In this document: one piece after another, positions 26,817-35,159 of the stretch
How the letters are laid out: every line of letters begins with the position of its first letter
How positions within the stretch are numbered: position 1 is the stretch's first letter
NCBI RefSeq assembly: GCF_001570585.1
Contig: NZ_BBXF01000001.1
Location: 551,691 to 615,690 of the forward strand
Length of the DNA: 64,000 nt
Source: Herbidospora daliensis
GTDB taxonomy: Bacteria > Actinomycetota > Actinomycetes > Streptosporangiales > Streptosporangiaceae
Reading direction: 5' to 3'
The notes under the pieces: generated by a model
Told to the model about the DNA's origin: nothing
The model's database searches: none
The model's input: only the letters and a program-made list of their open reading frames with translations
Position numbers and translations under genes: made by a program

Positions 26817-27203
26817 TTGATCGAGTTCTCTCTCGACAAGAGGTCGGGCGTGGCGACGTACATGCAGATCGTCCAGCAGGTCGAACAGGCCATGCGGCTC
26901 GGCCGGCTGACCCCCGGCGACCGGCTGCCGACGGCGGCCGAGGTGGTGGGCAGGCTGGCGATCAACCCGAACACGGTGCTGCGGGCCTACCGCGAGCTGG
27001 AGTCCCGGGGGCTGGTGGAGCCCCGGCCCGGCCTGGGCACCTTCGTGCGGCGGTCGCTGGCCCGGCCGCGCGACCCCGCGCTGGAACGGCGGCTGGCGGC
27101 CTGGGTGCACGACGCGCGGGCCGGCGGCCTCGGGGCCGACGACATCCGGGCCCTGGTCGAGTCGGCCCTGTCCGGCGGCCTGACCGGGGAGGCGACGGCG
27201 TGA
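26817..27203 (+). CDS. GntR-family regulator, YtrA type
   Basis: 128 residues. The N-terminal winged HTH (YMQIVQQVEQAMRLGRLTPGDRLPTAAEVVGRLAINPNTVLRAY) is split here at family-typical spacing; only a short 45-residue dimerisation tail follows, as in YtrA repressors. TTG 26817 is preferred because GGGAG lies 5 nt upstream and the product then starts MIEFSLDKRSGV, the usual YtrA start; ATG 26805 is an alternative. It precedes and overlaps by GTGA an ABC transporter it likely represses together with itself. Confidence 0.9.
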   Translation: MIEFSLDKRSGVATYMQIVQQVEQAMRLGRLTPGDRLPTAAEVVGRLAINPNTVLRAYRELESRGLVEPRPGLGTFVRRSLARPRDPALERRLAAWVHDARAGGLGADDIRALVESALSGGLTGEATA

Positions 27204-28069
27204 ACGCGCTGGAACTGACCGGCGCCGGGTTGCGTTACGGCCGGACCTGGGCGCTGCGCGGCTGTTTCGCCGGGGTGCCGCAGGGGCGCGTGGCGGCGCT
27301 CGTGGGGCCCAACGGGGCCGGCAAGTCGTCGCTGATGCGGCTCGCCGTCGGCCTGCGCAGGGCGAGCGAGGGCGAGGTCACCGTCTTCGGACGGCCGCCG
27401 CGCGGCGCGAACCTGCCCCGGGTGGCGTTCGTCGCGCAGGACAAGCCGCTCTACCCCGAGCTCACCGTCGCCGAGACGATCAGGGCCGGAGCCGGGCTGA
27501 ACCCGAACTTCGACACGCAGGGGGCGCGCAAACGGCTCGACGACCTCGGCATCCCGCAGCGCAGGCGCGTCCGCCAGTTGTCGGGGGGCCAGCGCGCCCA
27601 GGTCGCCATCACGCTGGCCGTCGCCAAGCGGGCCGACCTGATCGTGCTCGACGAGCCCCTCGCCAACCTCGACCCGCTGGCCCGCCACGAGGTCATGGAG
27701 GGGCTCATGTCGGCCGTCGCCGAGCGGGGGCTCACCGTGCTGCTCTCCTCGCACGTCGTGGCCGAGCTCGCCGAGGTCTGCGACCACCTGATCCTGGTCT
27801 CCCGGGGCCGGGTGCAGGTCGCGGGCGACATCGAGGAGCTGGTCGCGGCGCACCGGCTGCTCGTGGGGCCGGCCGGCGAGCCGCCCGCCGGTTCCTACGA
27901 CGTCATCGGCAGGAGCGACACCGAACGGCAGACCACCCTGCTGGTCCGGGCCAGGGGGCCGGTCCACGACCCCCGCTGGACCGCCCGCGAGCTCTCCCTG
28001 GAGGACATGGTGCTCGGTTACCTGCGCGCGCCCGACGCCGTGCTGACCCCGAGGCCGGTGGCGTTGTGA
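27200..28069 (+). CDS. ABC transporter ATP-binding protein (YtrB/BcrA-like)
   Basis: 289 residues. Walker A LVGPNGAGKSSL (about 35-46), Q-loop VAFVAQDKPLY, signature QLSGGQRAQVAITL, Walker B LIVLDEPLANLD and H-switch LLSSHVVAEL. The C-terminal 80 residues are an accessory domain of the drug or peptide-resistance type. Pairs with the permease encoded next, which starts inside its stop (GTGA). Such units usually respond to cell-wall-active antibiotics. Confidence 0.93.
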   Translation: MNALELTGAGLRYGRTWALRGCFAGVPQGRVAALVGPNGAGKSSLMRLAVGLRRASEGEVTVFGRPPRGANLPRVAFVAQDKPLYPELTVAETIRAGAGLNPNFDTQGARKRLDDLGIPQRRRVRQLSGGQRAQVAITLAVAKRADLIVLDEPLANLDPLARHEVMEGLMSAVAERGLTVLLSSHVVAELAEVCDHLILVSRGRVQVAGDIEELVAAHRLLVGPAGEPPAGSYDVIGRSDTERQTTLLVRARGPVHDPRWTARELSLEDMVLGYLRAPDAVLTPRPVAL

Positions 28070-28689
28070 CCTGGCTCGCGATCAGGCAGCACCGGGTCCG
28101 CATGATCAGCATGGCGTGCGTCGTCGCCCTGTGGGCCGGGTTCGTCGCCGTCGAGCGCCTCTACCCCGGCGTGCGGGGCATCTCGGCCAGTCTGTTCCCC
28201 TACCTGCCCCTCGTCATGGCGGTGTTCCTGGGGGCGCCGCTGCTCGCGCGGGAGTACGAACGCGGCACCCACCAGTTCGCCTGGACGCAGTCGATCAGCC
28301 GGAGCCGCTGGCTGGCCCCCCAGGTCGGCACCGCCGCCGCGCTCGCCCTGGTCACGACCGGGCTGGTCACCGCGCTGATCTGCTGGTCGCTGCGGACCGT
28401 CCCGCCGGAGCTGACCGGCCTGCTCCCGTTCACCTGGACGCTCTTCGCGCTCGCCCTGGGCACGTTCTGGAGCGCCGTCACCCGCCGGACCACCGTCGCC
28501 ATGGGCGCGTCGTTCTTCGGCGTCGCCGCCTGCCAGCTGATCGCCGAAGGGCTGCGCAACCGGGCCGCCCGCGAGCTCGGCTGGACCCCCGCCACGCTCG
28601 GCGCGGTGGAGGCCGCGATCACGGCCGGGCTCGCGGGCGCCCTCTTCGCGGGCGCGTGGTGGTTCGTCACGCGCCGCGATCCCGGCTAG
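28066..28689 (+). CDS. ABC transporter permease (ABC-2 like)
   Basis: 207 residues from GTG 28066. About five to six hydrophobic helices (IRQHRVRMISMACVVALWAGF start, LPLVMAVFLGAPLLAREYERGTHQ, LALVTTGLVTALICW, LFALALGTFWSAV, GLAGALFAGAWWFV). LAREYERGTHQFAWTQSISR is the typical cytoplasmic coupling loop of ABC-2 permeases beside YtrA regulators. Third gene of the GntR-ATPase-permease operon; its stop overlaps the aldo/keto reductase stop by 4 bp. Confidence 0.88.
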   Translation: MTWLAIRQHRVRMISMACVVALWAGFVAVERLYPGVRGISASLFPYLPLVMAVFLGAPLLAREYERGTHQFAWTQSISRSRWLAPQVGTAAALALVTTGLVTALICWSLRTVPPELTGLLPFTWTLFALALGTFWSAVTRRTTVAMGASFFGVAACQLIAEGLRNRAARELGWTPATLGAVEAAITAGLAGALFAGAWWFVTRRDPG

Positions 28690-29591
28690 ACGTCCAGCGC
28701 GGCCAGGTCCCCCGGGGAGAGCGAGGGGAGGTCGAGCAGTTCGTCGAGCTGGGCGATCGTGGACGGCCCGATGATCGGGCTGACCCCGGCGGCGAGCAGC
28801 CAGGCCAGCACGACCTGGTTGCGGGTCGCCCCGAGGCCGTCGGCCACCTCCCCGAGCGCCGCCAGCCTGCGGGTGGTCCCGGGGTGGTCGTAGGCGTCGG
28901 GGAAGGGGCGCTCCGGACGTACATAGGACCCCGAGATGAGCGGCGTGTAGGCCCACAGGTCGAGGCCCTCCGAGGCCACGTAGTCGAGGGTCTCGTCGGT
29001 CACCCACGCGAAACGGTGGTTGACGCCCTCGACCTGGGTCCAGGGCCGGGGGGTCAGGTACGAGTACCGCAGTTGCAGCGCCGAGTAGGGCGCGCCCAGG
29101 GCGCGGGCGCGCTCGACCCGCCACGTGGGGTGGTTGGAGACGCCGACGCGGGTGGTGAGACCGTCGGCGACCAGGCCGGCGAGGGCCCCGGCCGTCTCCT
29201 CCAGCGGGACCGACCGGTCTTCCATGTGGGTCCAGAAGAGGTCGACCCGGTCGATCCCGAGGCGGCCGAGGCTCAGCGCGAGCGCCTCCTTGAGGGCGGG
29301 CGCCGAGAGGCCCTCCCTGCTGGCGGGCCACTCCCCCGGGCCGACCGGCTCGGCCCCGGCCTTGGTGGCCAGGGTCAGCCGGTCGCGCAGGCCCGGACGG
29401 GCGGCCAGCCAGCGGCCCAGGAGCCGCTCGCTCTGGCCGCCCCGGCCGTCCGGGTCGTTCCAGAAGGCGTAGCAGTTCGCGGTGTCGATCACCGTTCCAC
29501 CGGCGTCGACGAACCGGTCGAGCAGCGCGAACGAGGTGCGTTCGTCGGTCAGGGTGCCGAAGTTCATGGCCCCGAGCACAAGAGAGGTCAT
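28686..29591 (-). CDS. Aldo/keto reductase
   Basis: 301 residues, TIM barrel. The catalytic tetrad is intact: Asp36 and Tyr41 (DTANCYAFW), Lys77 (LATKAG) and His122 (LFWTHMED). NADPH-site residues fall in GVSNHP and the C-terminal SPIIGPSTIAQL. Reduces aldehydes or ketones of unknown nature. ATG 29591 has no Shine-Dalgarno; a MerR-type promoter with -10 only 6 nt upstream implies a leaderless mRNA that is induced by a signal. No MerR gene lies in the window. Confidence 0.92.
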   Translation of the reverse strand: MTSLVLGAMNFGTLTDERTSFALLDRFVDAGGTVIDTANCYAFWNDPDGRGGQSERLLGRWLAARPGLRDRLTLATKAGAEPVGPGEWPASREGLSAPALKEALALSLGRLGIDRVDLFWTHMEDRSVPLEETAGALAGLVADGLTTRVGVSNHPTWRVERARALGAPYSALQLRYSYLTPRPWTQVEGVNHRFAWVTDETLDYVASEGLDLWAYTPLISGSYVRPERPFPDAYDHPGTTRRLAALGEVADGLGATRNQVVLAWLLAAGVSPIIGPSTIAQLDELLDLPSLSPGDLAALDV

Positions 29592-29597
29592 GCCGAC

Positions 29598-29628
29598 ACC
29601 CTGAACCCTGGAGTGCGCTCCAGGTCAA
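29598..29628 (-). promoter_or_regulatory. MerR-type promoter with 19-bp spacer
   Basis: Minus-strand -35 TTGACC (29628-29623), 19-bp spacer (29622-29604) and -10 CAGGGT (29603-29598). An almost perfect dyad CCTGGAGTG/CGCTCCAGG (29607-29624, one mismatch) fills the spacer. Over-long spacers with a central dyad are the hallmark of MerR-family activation. The -35 lies inside the end of the cellulase gene. Confidence 0.75.
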
Positions 29629-30959
29629 ACCTGGGTGCATCCGGGGATGGACGGCACGCCGCTGCTGCCCGGCCGGGTGGCCTGGAAGCCGAAGCTGGTG
29701 CTCTGGCCCGAGCTCAGGCTGGCGTTGTAGCTCATACCGGTGATCGTCACGTTCGACCCGCTGACCGAGACCTGCGAGCTCCAGCTCGACGTGATCTGGT
29801 GGCCCGAGGGCAGCGTGAACGGCAGCGACCAGTTCGACGCCGGACCGTTCAGCGTGAACTGGGCGACGTAGCCGCCGCCCCACTGGTCGAACCTGACGGT
29901 GCAGCTGCCGCTCTGACCGCCGCCCGAGGTGGTCAGCTGGACCGTGTTCGACTGCCCGGACACGTTCCCGGCCGCGTCGTAGGCGGTCACGTAGAACTGG
30001 TAGGTCGTCGAGGCCGACAGGCCCGTCGCCGAGTAGGACGTCGAGCTCGACGTGCCGACCTGGCTGAACGACCCGCTGGTGCCCTGGCGGCGGTAGATCC
30101 GGTAGCCCGCGACGCCGACGTTGTCGGACGAGGCGCTCCACGACAGGTTCGTGCCGTTCGCCGTCAGGTTCGAGGGCGCGCTCGGCGCGGTGGTGTCCTG
30201 GTTGGAGCCGCCGCTGGTCGAGTAGGTGAAGTTGTTCACCGTCAGCCCCGCGCCGCCGATCCACGGCTCGAACCCGGCCTGCACGCTGGTCAGGTACCAC
30301 GACCGCTGCGCGTAGCCGCGGGAGACCGCGTCGCTGTAGAAGGTGTTCACGGCGAAGTCCATCGAGGAGGTCGGGGACGTGCGCACGTACGAGATCACGT
30401 TCCAGCCGATGTTGCCGAACCAGACCTGCCAGGTGCCCCCGGCCAGGTTCACCGTCGCGACCTGGCTGCCGATCGGCTGGATGGAACCCTGGCGGTTGAG
30501 CCAGATCATGACCTCGGCACCGGTGTTCTGGCCGTCGGTGCGCGGCGTCGGGTCGAACCAGATGTCGTAGGCGGCGTCCCACGTGCCGCTCGACGGGTAG
30601 CTCATGCTGACGCTGGTCCGGACGTTGCCGAAGTTGCCGGAGCTGGCCTGCATGGGCAGGTTGCTGCCGCTGGAGCAGTTCGCGTAGTGGCACCCGGCGT
30701 AGATCGTCGGGTAGGAGGCCGGGGCCCCGTTCGTGGCGTTGTTGTGGTTGGCCGACTGGATGGTGAATCCGCCGGACTGGTTGACGTCGATGCACTGGGA
30801 GGTGTTGGCGCCCCAGACGTTGTTGATCACAACGTAGCGGCCCGACTGGATGGTGGTGGAACCGTACTTCTCGCAGATCACAGGCGCGGCCTGCGCGGGG
30901 GAGACGCCGAAGAGCACGAAACCGCCGAGCAGCGCCGCCACAAGGGCGATGCGTCTCAT
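29625..30959 (-). CDS. Secreted GH12 endoglucanase with FN3 and CBM2
   Basis: 444 residues. Signal peptide 1-24 (LVAALLGGFVLFGVSPAQA). GH12 catalytic domain about 26-245: nucleophile Glu149 (AEVMIWLNRQG) and acid/base Glu231 (AGFEPWIGG), with Cys pairs. A Ser/Thr-rich linker leads to a fibronectin type III domain (about 262-345) and a C-terminal CBM2 cellulose-binding module (about 355-444, NGPASNWSLPF, WNASLSSGQSTSFGFQ-like order, terminal Cys pair SCTVRF / PGCTQV). Hydrolyses beta-1,4-glucan outside the cell. TAGCGT lies 7 nt before ATG 30959 with an inverted repeat over the promoter. Confidence 0.95.
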   Translation of the reverse strand: MRRIALVAALLGGFVLFGVSPAQAAPVICEKYGSTTIQSGRYVVINNVWGANTSQCIDVNQSGGFTIQSANHNNATNGAPASYPTIYAGCHYANCSSGSNLPMQASSGNFGNVRTSVSMSYPSSGTWDAAYDIWFDPTPRTDGQNTGAEVMIWLNRQGSIQPIGSQVATVNLAGGTWQVWFGNIGWNVISYVRTSPTSSMDFAVNTFYSDAVSRGYAQRSWYLTSVQAGFEPWIGGAGLTVNNFTYSTSGGSNQDTTAPSAPSNLTANGTNLSWSASSDNVGVAGYRIYRRQGTSGSFSQVGTSSSTSYSATGLSASTTYQFYVTAYDAAGNVSGQSNTVQLTTSGGGQSGSCTVRFDQWGGGYVAQFTLNGPASNWSLPFTLPSGHQITSSWSSQVSVSGSNVTITGMSYNASLSSGQSTSFGFQATRPGSSGVPSIPGCTQV

Positions 30960-30966
30960 GTCACGG

Positions 30967-30995
30967 ACGCTAGGACGGGCCGGTGAAGCGTCCTA
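30967..30995 (-). promoter_or_regulatory. Cellulase promoter and 7-bp inverted-repeat operator
   Basis: -10 TAGCGT (30972-30967) ends 7 nt before the ATG, leaderless. TAGGACG (30971-30977) and CGTCCTA (30989-30995) are perfect inverted arms with an 11-bp spacer; one arm touches the -10 and the other lies where a -35 would be. It is unlike the TGGGAGCGCTCCCA box of CebR, so another repressor is implied. Confidence 0.55.
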
Positions 30996-31041
30996 CGAAA
31001 CCTCTCGCGACGCCGGGCTGACCTGCGGAGAAGCCTGAAAC

Positions 31042-31575
31042 TTACACCAGCACGCCTTCGAGGAACAGGTCGAGCAGGCGCTCCTGCCTGACCGGGTCGC
31101 TCTCGCACGACCACGCGATGCCGTGGACGATCGTCGCCAGGTCGGGCTGGGTGAGGTCGGGCCGCACCGCGCCGGTCTCCTTCGCCTTCGCGAGCAGGTC
31201 GGCGGAGACCGAGAAGAGGGCCTCGCACTGTCCGTGCAGGGGCGATTCGGGGTTGTTGACCGCCACGGCCAGCTCGGCGGTGAGCCCCCGGGTGGCGGTG
31301 ATGTGGTGGAGCTGGGCCAGCAGCCATTCGCGGAGGGCGCGGCCCGGGTCGTCGGGGGTCAGGTCGCGCGCGGTGGCCGCCATCGCCTCGAAGCGGTCGC
31401 GGAGCACGGCCAGGATCAGATCCTGCCGGGTCGGGAAGTGGCGGTAGAGCGTGCCGACGCCGACGCCGGCGGCCTTGGCGATGTCTTCGAGCGACGCCTC
31501 GGTGCCCTTCTCCCCGAAGGCCGCCGAGGCCTCGGTCAGCAGGCGCTCGTAGTTGCGGCGCGCATCGGCCCTCAC
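31042..31575 (-). CDS. TetR-family repressor (of the divergent MFS pump)
   Basis: 177 residues from GTG 31575. HTH at about 24-48 (SLEDIAKAAGVGVGTLYRHFPTR), followed by a helical ligand domain with RGLTAELAVAVNNPESPLHGQ. GGGAG lies 5 nt before the start. Divergent from an MFS drug exporter with two operator-like dyads between them, the standard layout of an efflux regulator that releases DNA on binding the exported compound. Confidence 0.92.
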   Translation of the reverse strand: MRADARRNYERLLTEASAAFGEKGTEASLEDIAKAAGVGVGTLYRHFPTRQDLILAVLRDRFEAMAATARDLTPDDPGRALREWLLAQLHHITATRGLTAELAVAVNNPESPLHGQCEALFSVSADLLAKAKETGAVRPDLTQPDLATIVHGIAWSCESDPVRQERLLDLFLEGVLV

Positions 31576-31595
31576 GACAACTCCCTTGCGTAAAC

Positions 31596-31633
31596 GGAGG
31601 CGGCCTCCATATATTTACCGGAGTCGGCCTCCG
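31596..31633. promoter_or_regulatory. Tandem TetR operators between tetR and MFS gene
   Basis: Dyad 1 GGAGGCGGCCTCC (31596-31608) is perfect about a central G. Dyad 2 CGGAGTCGGCCTCCG (31619-31633) has one mismatch. Centres are 24 bp apart with AT-rich DNA between, so both divergent promoters would be covered. Confidence 0.75.
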
Positions 31634-31661
31634 ATTATTTTATCGCCTGAAAGGCCTCCCC

Positions 31662-33026
31662 TTGAACCCTCGCCAGCGCATCACGCTGCTCGTGATCGCC
31701 CTCGCCCAGCTCATGCTGATCCTCGACGGCACGATCGTGACCGTCGCCCTCCCCGGCATCCAGGAGGAACTCGGCTTCAGCCCCGGAGGGCTGTCGTGGG
31801 TGATGAACGCGTACATGCTGGCCTTCGGCGGCCTGCTGCTCCTCGGCGGCCGGGCCGGCGACATCCTCGGCCGCCGCCGCGCCCTGATGGCCGGTGTGCT
31901 GATCTTCACCCTGGCCTCGCTCCTGGGCGGCTTCGCCCCCGGCCCCGAGGCCATGATCGCCTCCCGGGTGCTCCAGGGCGTCGGCGGCGCCCTGGCCGGC
32001 CTGGCCCTCATCACCGGCAACTTCCCGCAGGGCCCGCTGCGCGACCGCGCCATCGCCGTGTTCACCTCGGTCGGCGCGGCGGGGGCCGCGATCGGGCTGC
32101 TCGCGGGCGGGGTGCTGACCGACCTGGTGTCGTGGCGCTGGGTCATGTTCGTGAACGTCCCGATCGGCCTGGCGATCCTGGCCCTGGCCCCCGTGGTCGT
32201 CCGCGAGACCCCGCGCGTGCCCGGCCGCTTCGACCTGGCCGGCGCCGTGACCGCCACGACCGGCTCCACCGGCCTCGTGTACGGCCTGGTCCGCGCCTCC
32301 GAACAGGGCTGGGACGACGGATGGGCCCTCGCGTCCCTGCTGGGCGGGGTGCTCCTGCTGGCCCTCTTCATCCGGGTCGAACGGCGCGCCGCGCAACCGG
32401 TCATGCCGCTGCGCCTGTTCGGCGAACGGTCCCAGGTGGCCGGTTACGTCTCGATGCTGCTGCTCCCGGCCGCGATGATGGGCACGTTCTTCTTCCTCAC
32501 CCAGTTCGTGCAGTCGGGCCTCGGCTACTCGCCCCTCCAGGCGGGCCTCGCCTTCCTGCCGCTGGCCCTGACCATCCTGACGCTGTCGCAACTCGCGGGC
32601 CGGATCCTGCGCGTGGTCAGCCCGCAGCGGGCGTCGGTCGCGGGCATGCTGCTGATCCCGGCCGGCCTGGCGTGGTTGTCGCGCATCGACGCGACGACGG
32701 CGTACTTCCCGGGCGTGTTCGCGCCGCTGGTCATCCTGGGCGTGGGCGCGGCGGCCGCCCTGGTCGTGATGAGCATGCGCATCATCAACGGCGTCCAGGG
32801 CGACGACGCGGGCGCGGCCTCGGGGTTGCTCCAGGCCATGCAGCAGACGGGCGGCTCGCTCGGGCTGGCGGTGCTGGTGACGGTGCACGCGTCGGCGGGC
32901 CTGTCGGCCACGTTCCTGACGGCGGCGGGCTTCTCCCTGCTGGCCCTGCTGATCGTGACCGTCCTGCGGCCCCGGCGGCCGGCGCCGGAGCCGAAGGACG
33001 GGCAGCCCGTGGTCACTCGACGGTGA
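31662..33026 (+). CDS. MFS drug exporter, DHA2 (EmrB/QacA) family
   Basis: 454 residues, about 13-14 predicted membrane helices. DHA2 hallmarks: LDGTIVTVALPGIQEELGF in helix 1, WVMNAYMLAFGGLLLLGGRAGD (motif A) and GGVLTDLVSWRWVMFVNVPIGL (motif C region). Proton-driven export of small lipophilic drugs. TTG 31662 has AAAGG 7 nt upstream. Under control of the divergent TetR protein. Its 3' end overlaps glmS by 14 bp. Confidence 0.93.
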   Translation: MNPRQRITLLVIALAQLMLILDGTIVTVALPGIQEELGFSPGGLSWVMNAYMLAFGGLLLLGGRAGDILGRRRALMAGVLIFTLASLLGGFAPGPEAMIASRVLQGVGGALAGLALITGNFPQGPLRDRAIAVFTSVGAAGAAIGLLAGGVLTDLVSWRWVMFVNVPIGLAILALAPVVVRETPRVPGRFDLAGAVTATTGSTGLVYGLVRASEQGWDDGWALASLLGGVLLLALFIRVERRAAQPVMPLRLFGERSQVAGYVSMLLLPAAMMGTFFFLTQFVQSGLGYSPLQAGLAFLPLALTILTLSQLAGRILRVVSPQRASVAGMLLIPAGLAWLSRIDATTAYFPGVFAPLVILGVGAAAALVVMSMRIINGVQGDDAGAASGLLQAMQQTGGSLGLAVLVTVHASAGLSATFLTAAGFSLLALLIVTVLRPRRPAPEPKDGQPVVTRR

Positions 33027-34830
33027 CGCTCTTGGCGAGGTTGCGGGGGCGGTCGACGTCGCGGCCGAGGGCGACCGCCGCGTGGTAGGCGAAGAGCTGG
33101 AGCGGGATCGACAGCAGGATCGGGTCGAGCTCGTTCTGGTTCTTCGGGACCAGGATGCAGTCGTCGGCCTGGTCGGTCTCGCGGTGGCCGACCATCAGGA
33201 TGCGGCCGCTGCGGGCGCGGATCTCGCCCAGGGTGGTGAGGTTCTTGTCGAGCATCTCGTCGTCGGGCACGATCGCGACCGTCGGCATCTCGGGGCCGAT
33301 CAGCGCCAGCGGGCCGTGCTTGAGCTCGCTCGCCGGGTAGGCCTCCGCGTGGACGTAGGAGACCTCCTTGAGCTTCTGCGCGCCCTCGCGGGCCACCGGG
33401 TAGCCACGCACCCGGCCGATGAACATCATCCCGGTCGAGGTCGCGTACTTGTGGGCCAGCTCGCGGATGTGCTCCTCCTGGGTGAGGATCTCCTTGATCT
33501 GGTCGGGCAGGGCGCGCAGGCCCTCGCAGATGCGGCGGCCGTCGGCGGGCGACAGGTCGCGCACCCGGCCCAGGTGCAGGGCGAGCAGGGCGAAGGCCGC
33601 CGCCGTCGAGGTGAACGCCTTGGTCGAGGCGACCGAGACCTCCGGCCCGGCGTGCAGGTAGACGCCGCCGTCGCACTCGCGGGCGATGGCCGAGCCGACC
33701 GTGTTGACGATGCCGAGGACCCGGCCGCCCTTGCGCTTGAGCTCCTGGACGGCCGCCAGGGTGTCGTAGGTCTCGCCCGACTGGCTGATGGCGACGTACA
33801 GGGTGTCGGCCTCGACGACCGGGCTGCGGTAGCGGAACTCCGAGGCCGGTTCGGCGTCGGCGGGGATGCGGGCGAGCTCCTCGATGAGCTGGGCGCCGAT
33901 CTGGCCCGAGTAGTAGGCCGAGCCGCAGCCGATGATCTTGACGCGGCGGAACGAGCGGGTCTCGCGGGCGTCCATGTTCAGGCCGCCGAGGTGGGCGACG
34001 TGGAAGCGGTCGTCGAGGCGGCCGCGCAGGGTGCGGGCGATCGTGTCGGGCTGCTCGGAGATCTCCTTGAGCAGGTAGTGCTCGTAGCCGCCGGTGTCGT
34101 AGTGGCCGGTGTCCCAGTCGACCGTCAGCGGCTCCTTCGCGGTCTCGCGGGCGTCGCCGCCGAAGGTGTGGAAGCCGTCGGCCTTCAGGACGGCCAGCTC
34201 GCCGTCCTCCAGGTGCACGACCTGGCGGGTGTAGCGGACCAGCGCGGCGACGTCGGAGGCGGCGAACATCTCCTTCTCGCCGATGCCCAGCACGATCGGG
34301 CTGCCCAGCCGGGCCACCACGACCTCGCCGGGGCGCTGCGCGTCGACCACGGCGATGCCGTAGGTGCCGACGACGCTCTTCAGGGCCCGGCGGACCGCGT
34401 CCTCGAGGCTGTCGGTCTCCTCGACGGCGCGGGCGATCAGGTGCGAGAGCACCTCGGAGTCGGTCTCGCTGAGGAACTTGACGCCCTCGCCCTCGAGCCG
34501 CTGCCGCAGCGCGTCGGCGTTCTCGATGATCCCGTTGTGGACGACCGCGATGCGCTCGTCGCTCGACAGGTGCGGGTGGGCGTTGACGTCGCTCGGCACG
34601 CCGTGGGTGGCCCAGCGGGTGTGCCCGATGCCGGTGGCGCCCTTGAACCGGGCCGGCACCGCCGCCGCCAGGTCGGCCACGCGGCCCTTGACCTTGCGGG
34701 TCTTCAGCGCCCTCGACGCGACGACGGCGACGCCCGCGGAGTCGTAGCCTCGGTATTCGAGCCTCTGGAGCCCCTCCAGCAAGATGGGCGCGGCGTCCTT
34801 CGGCCCGACGTAGGCCACGATTCCGCACAT
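33013..34830 (-). CDS. glmS: Glutamine-fructose-6-phosphate aminotransferase GlmS
   Basis: 605 residues. Makes glucosamine-6-phosphate for peptidoglycan. Starts MCGIVAYVG, with Cys2 as the nucleophile of the glutaminase domain (GHTRWATHG, NGIIEN). Two SIS domains bind fructose-6-phosphate (GCGSAYYSG, ISQSGETYDTL, SVASTKAFTSTA) and the C-terminal catalytic segment KSVTVE closes the protein. GGAGGG precedes ATG 34830. No glmS ribozyme core could be seen in the 5 bp upstream, as expected for actinobacteria. Confidence 0.97.
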   Translation of the reverse strand: MCGIVAYVGPKDAAPILLEGLQRLEYRGYDSAGVAVVASRALKTRKVKGRVADLAAAVPARFKGATGIGHTRWATHGVPSDVNAHPHLSSDERIAVVHNGIIENADALRQRLEGEGVKFLSETDSEVLSHLIARAVEETDSLEDAVRRALKSVVGTYGIAVVDAQRPGEVVVARLGSPIVLGIGEKEMFAASDVAALVRYTRQVVHLEDGELAVLKADGFHTFGGDARETAKEPLTVDWDTGHYDTGGYEHYLLKEISEQPDTIARTLRGRLDDRFHVAHLGGLNMDARETRSFRRVKIIGCGSAYYSGQIGAQLIEELARIPADAEPASEFRYRSPVVEADTLYVAISQSGETYDTLAAVQELKRKGGRVLGIVNTVGSAIARECDGGVYLHAGPEVSVASTKAFTSTAAAFALLALHLGRVRDLSPADGRRICEGLRALPDQIKEILTQEEHIRELAHKYATSTGMMFIGRVRGYPVAREGAQKLKEVSYVHAEAYPASELKHGPLALIGPEMPTVAIVPDDEMLDKNLTTLGEIRARSGRILMVGHRETDQADDCILVPKNQNELDPILLSIPLQLFAYHAAVALGRDVDRPRNLAKSVTVE

Positions 34831-34835
34831 AGAGT

Positions 34836-35099
34836 TCACCCTCCGTAGATGATCCGGCGGAGCTGGCGCTGTGACAGCTCCGGTGCCGCGACCCGGCGCG
34901 CGGGCAGCTCGGCGGCCACCCGGCGGAAGATCTCGTCGTTGCCGAGCCCGCGTGCCCGCAATTCGGCATGCCTGCGCCTGACATAGGCCTCGGCCGTCTC
35001 GCCGAAGTAGCTGAGCACGTCGGCGACCACCCTCGCCGCCTCCCCCGGACCGAGCGAGGTGGTCCGCATGAGGTGGGCGATGAGGTCGTCGTACGGCAC
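34836..35099 (-). CDS. Small conserved hypothetical protein upstream of glmS
   Basis: 87 residues from GTG 35099. Helical, rich in Arg (YVRRRHAELRARGLGNDEIFRRVAAELPARR), no domain recognised. Ends 5 nt before the glmS start, so it is probably in the same transcript. TAAGGT (35113-35108) is 8 nt before the GTG, near the leaderless pattern. It may be a nucleic-acid-binding protein on charge alone. Confidence 0.7.
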   Translation of the reverse strand: MPYDDLIAHLMRTTSLGPGEAARVVADVLSYFGETAEAYVRRRHAELRARGLGNDEIFRRVAAELPARRVAAPELSQRQLRRIIYGG

Positions 35100-35159
35100 A
35101 GAGATGGACCTTACGGAGGAGGAACCGGGAATACCAAGAATCCTGCCCGGAATCGGGCA

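Noticed and set aside
29607-29624. CebR-like box for the cellulase
   Set aside because: It lies after the cellulase stop and before the AKR start; position, spacer and -35 fit a MerR-type promoter instead.
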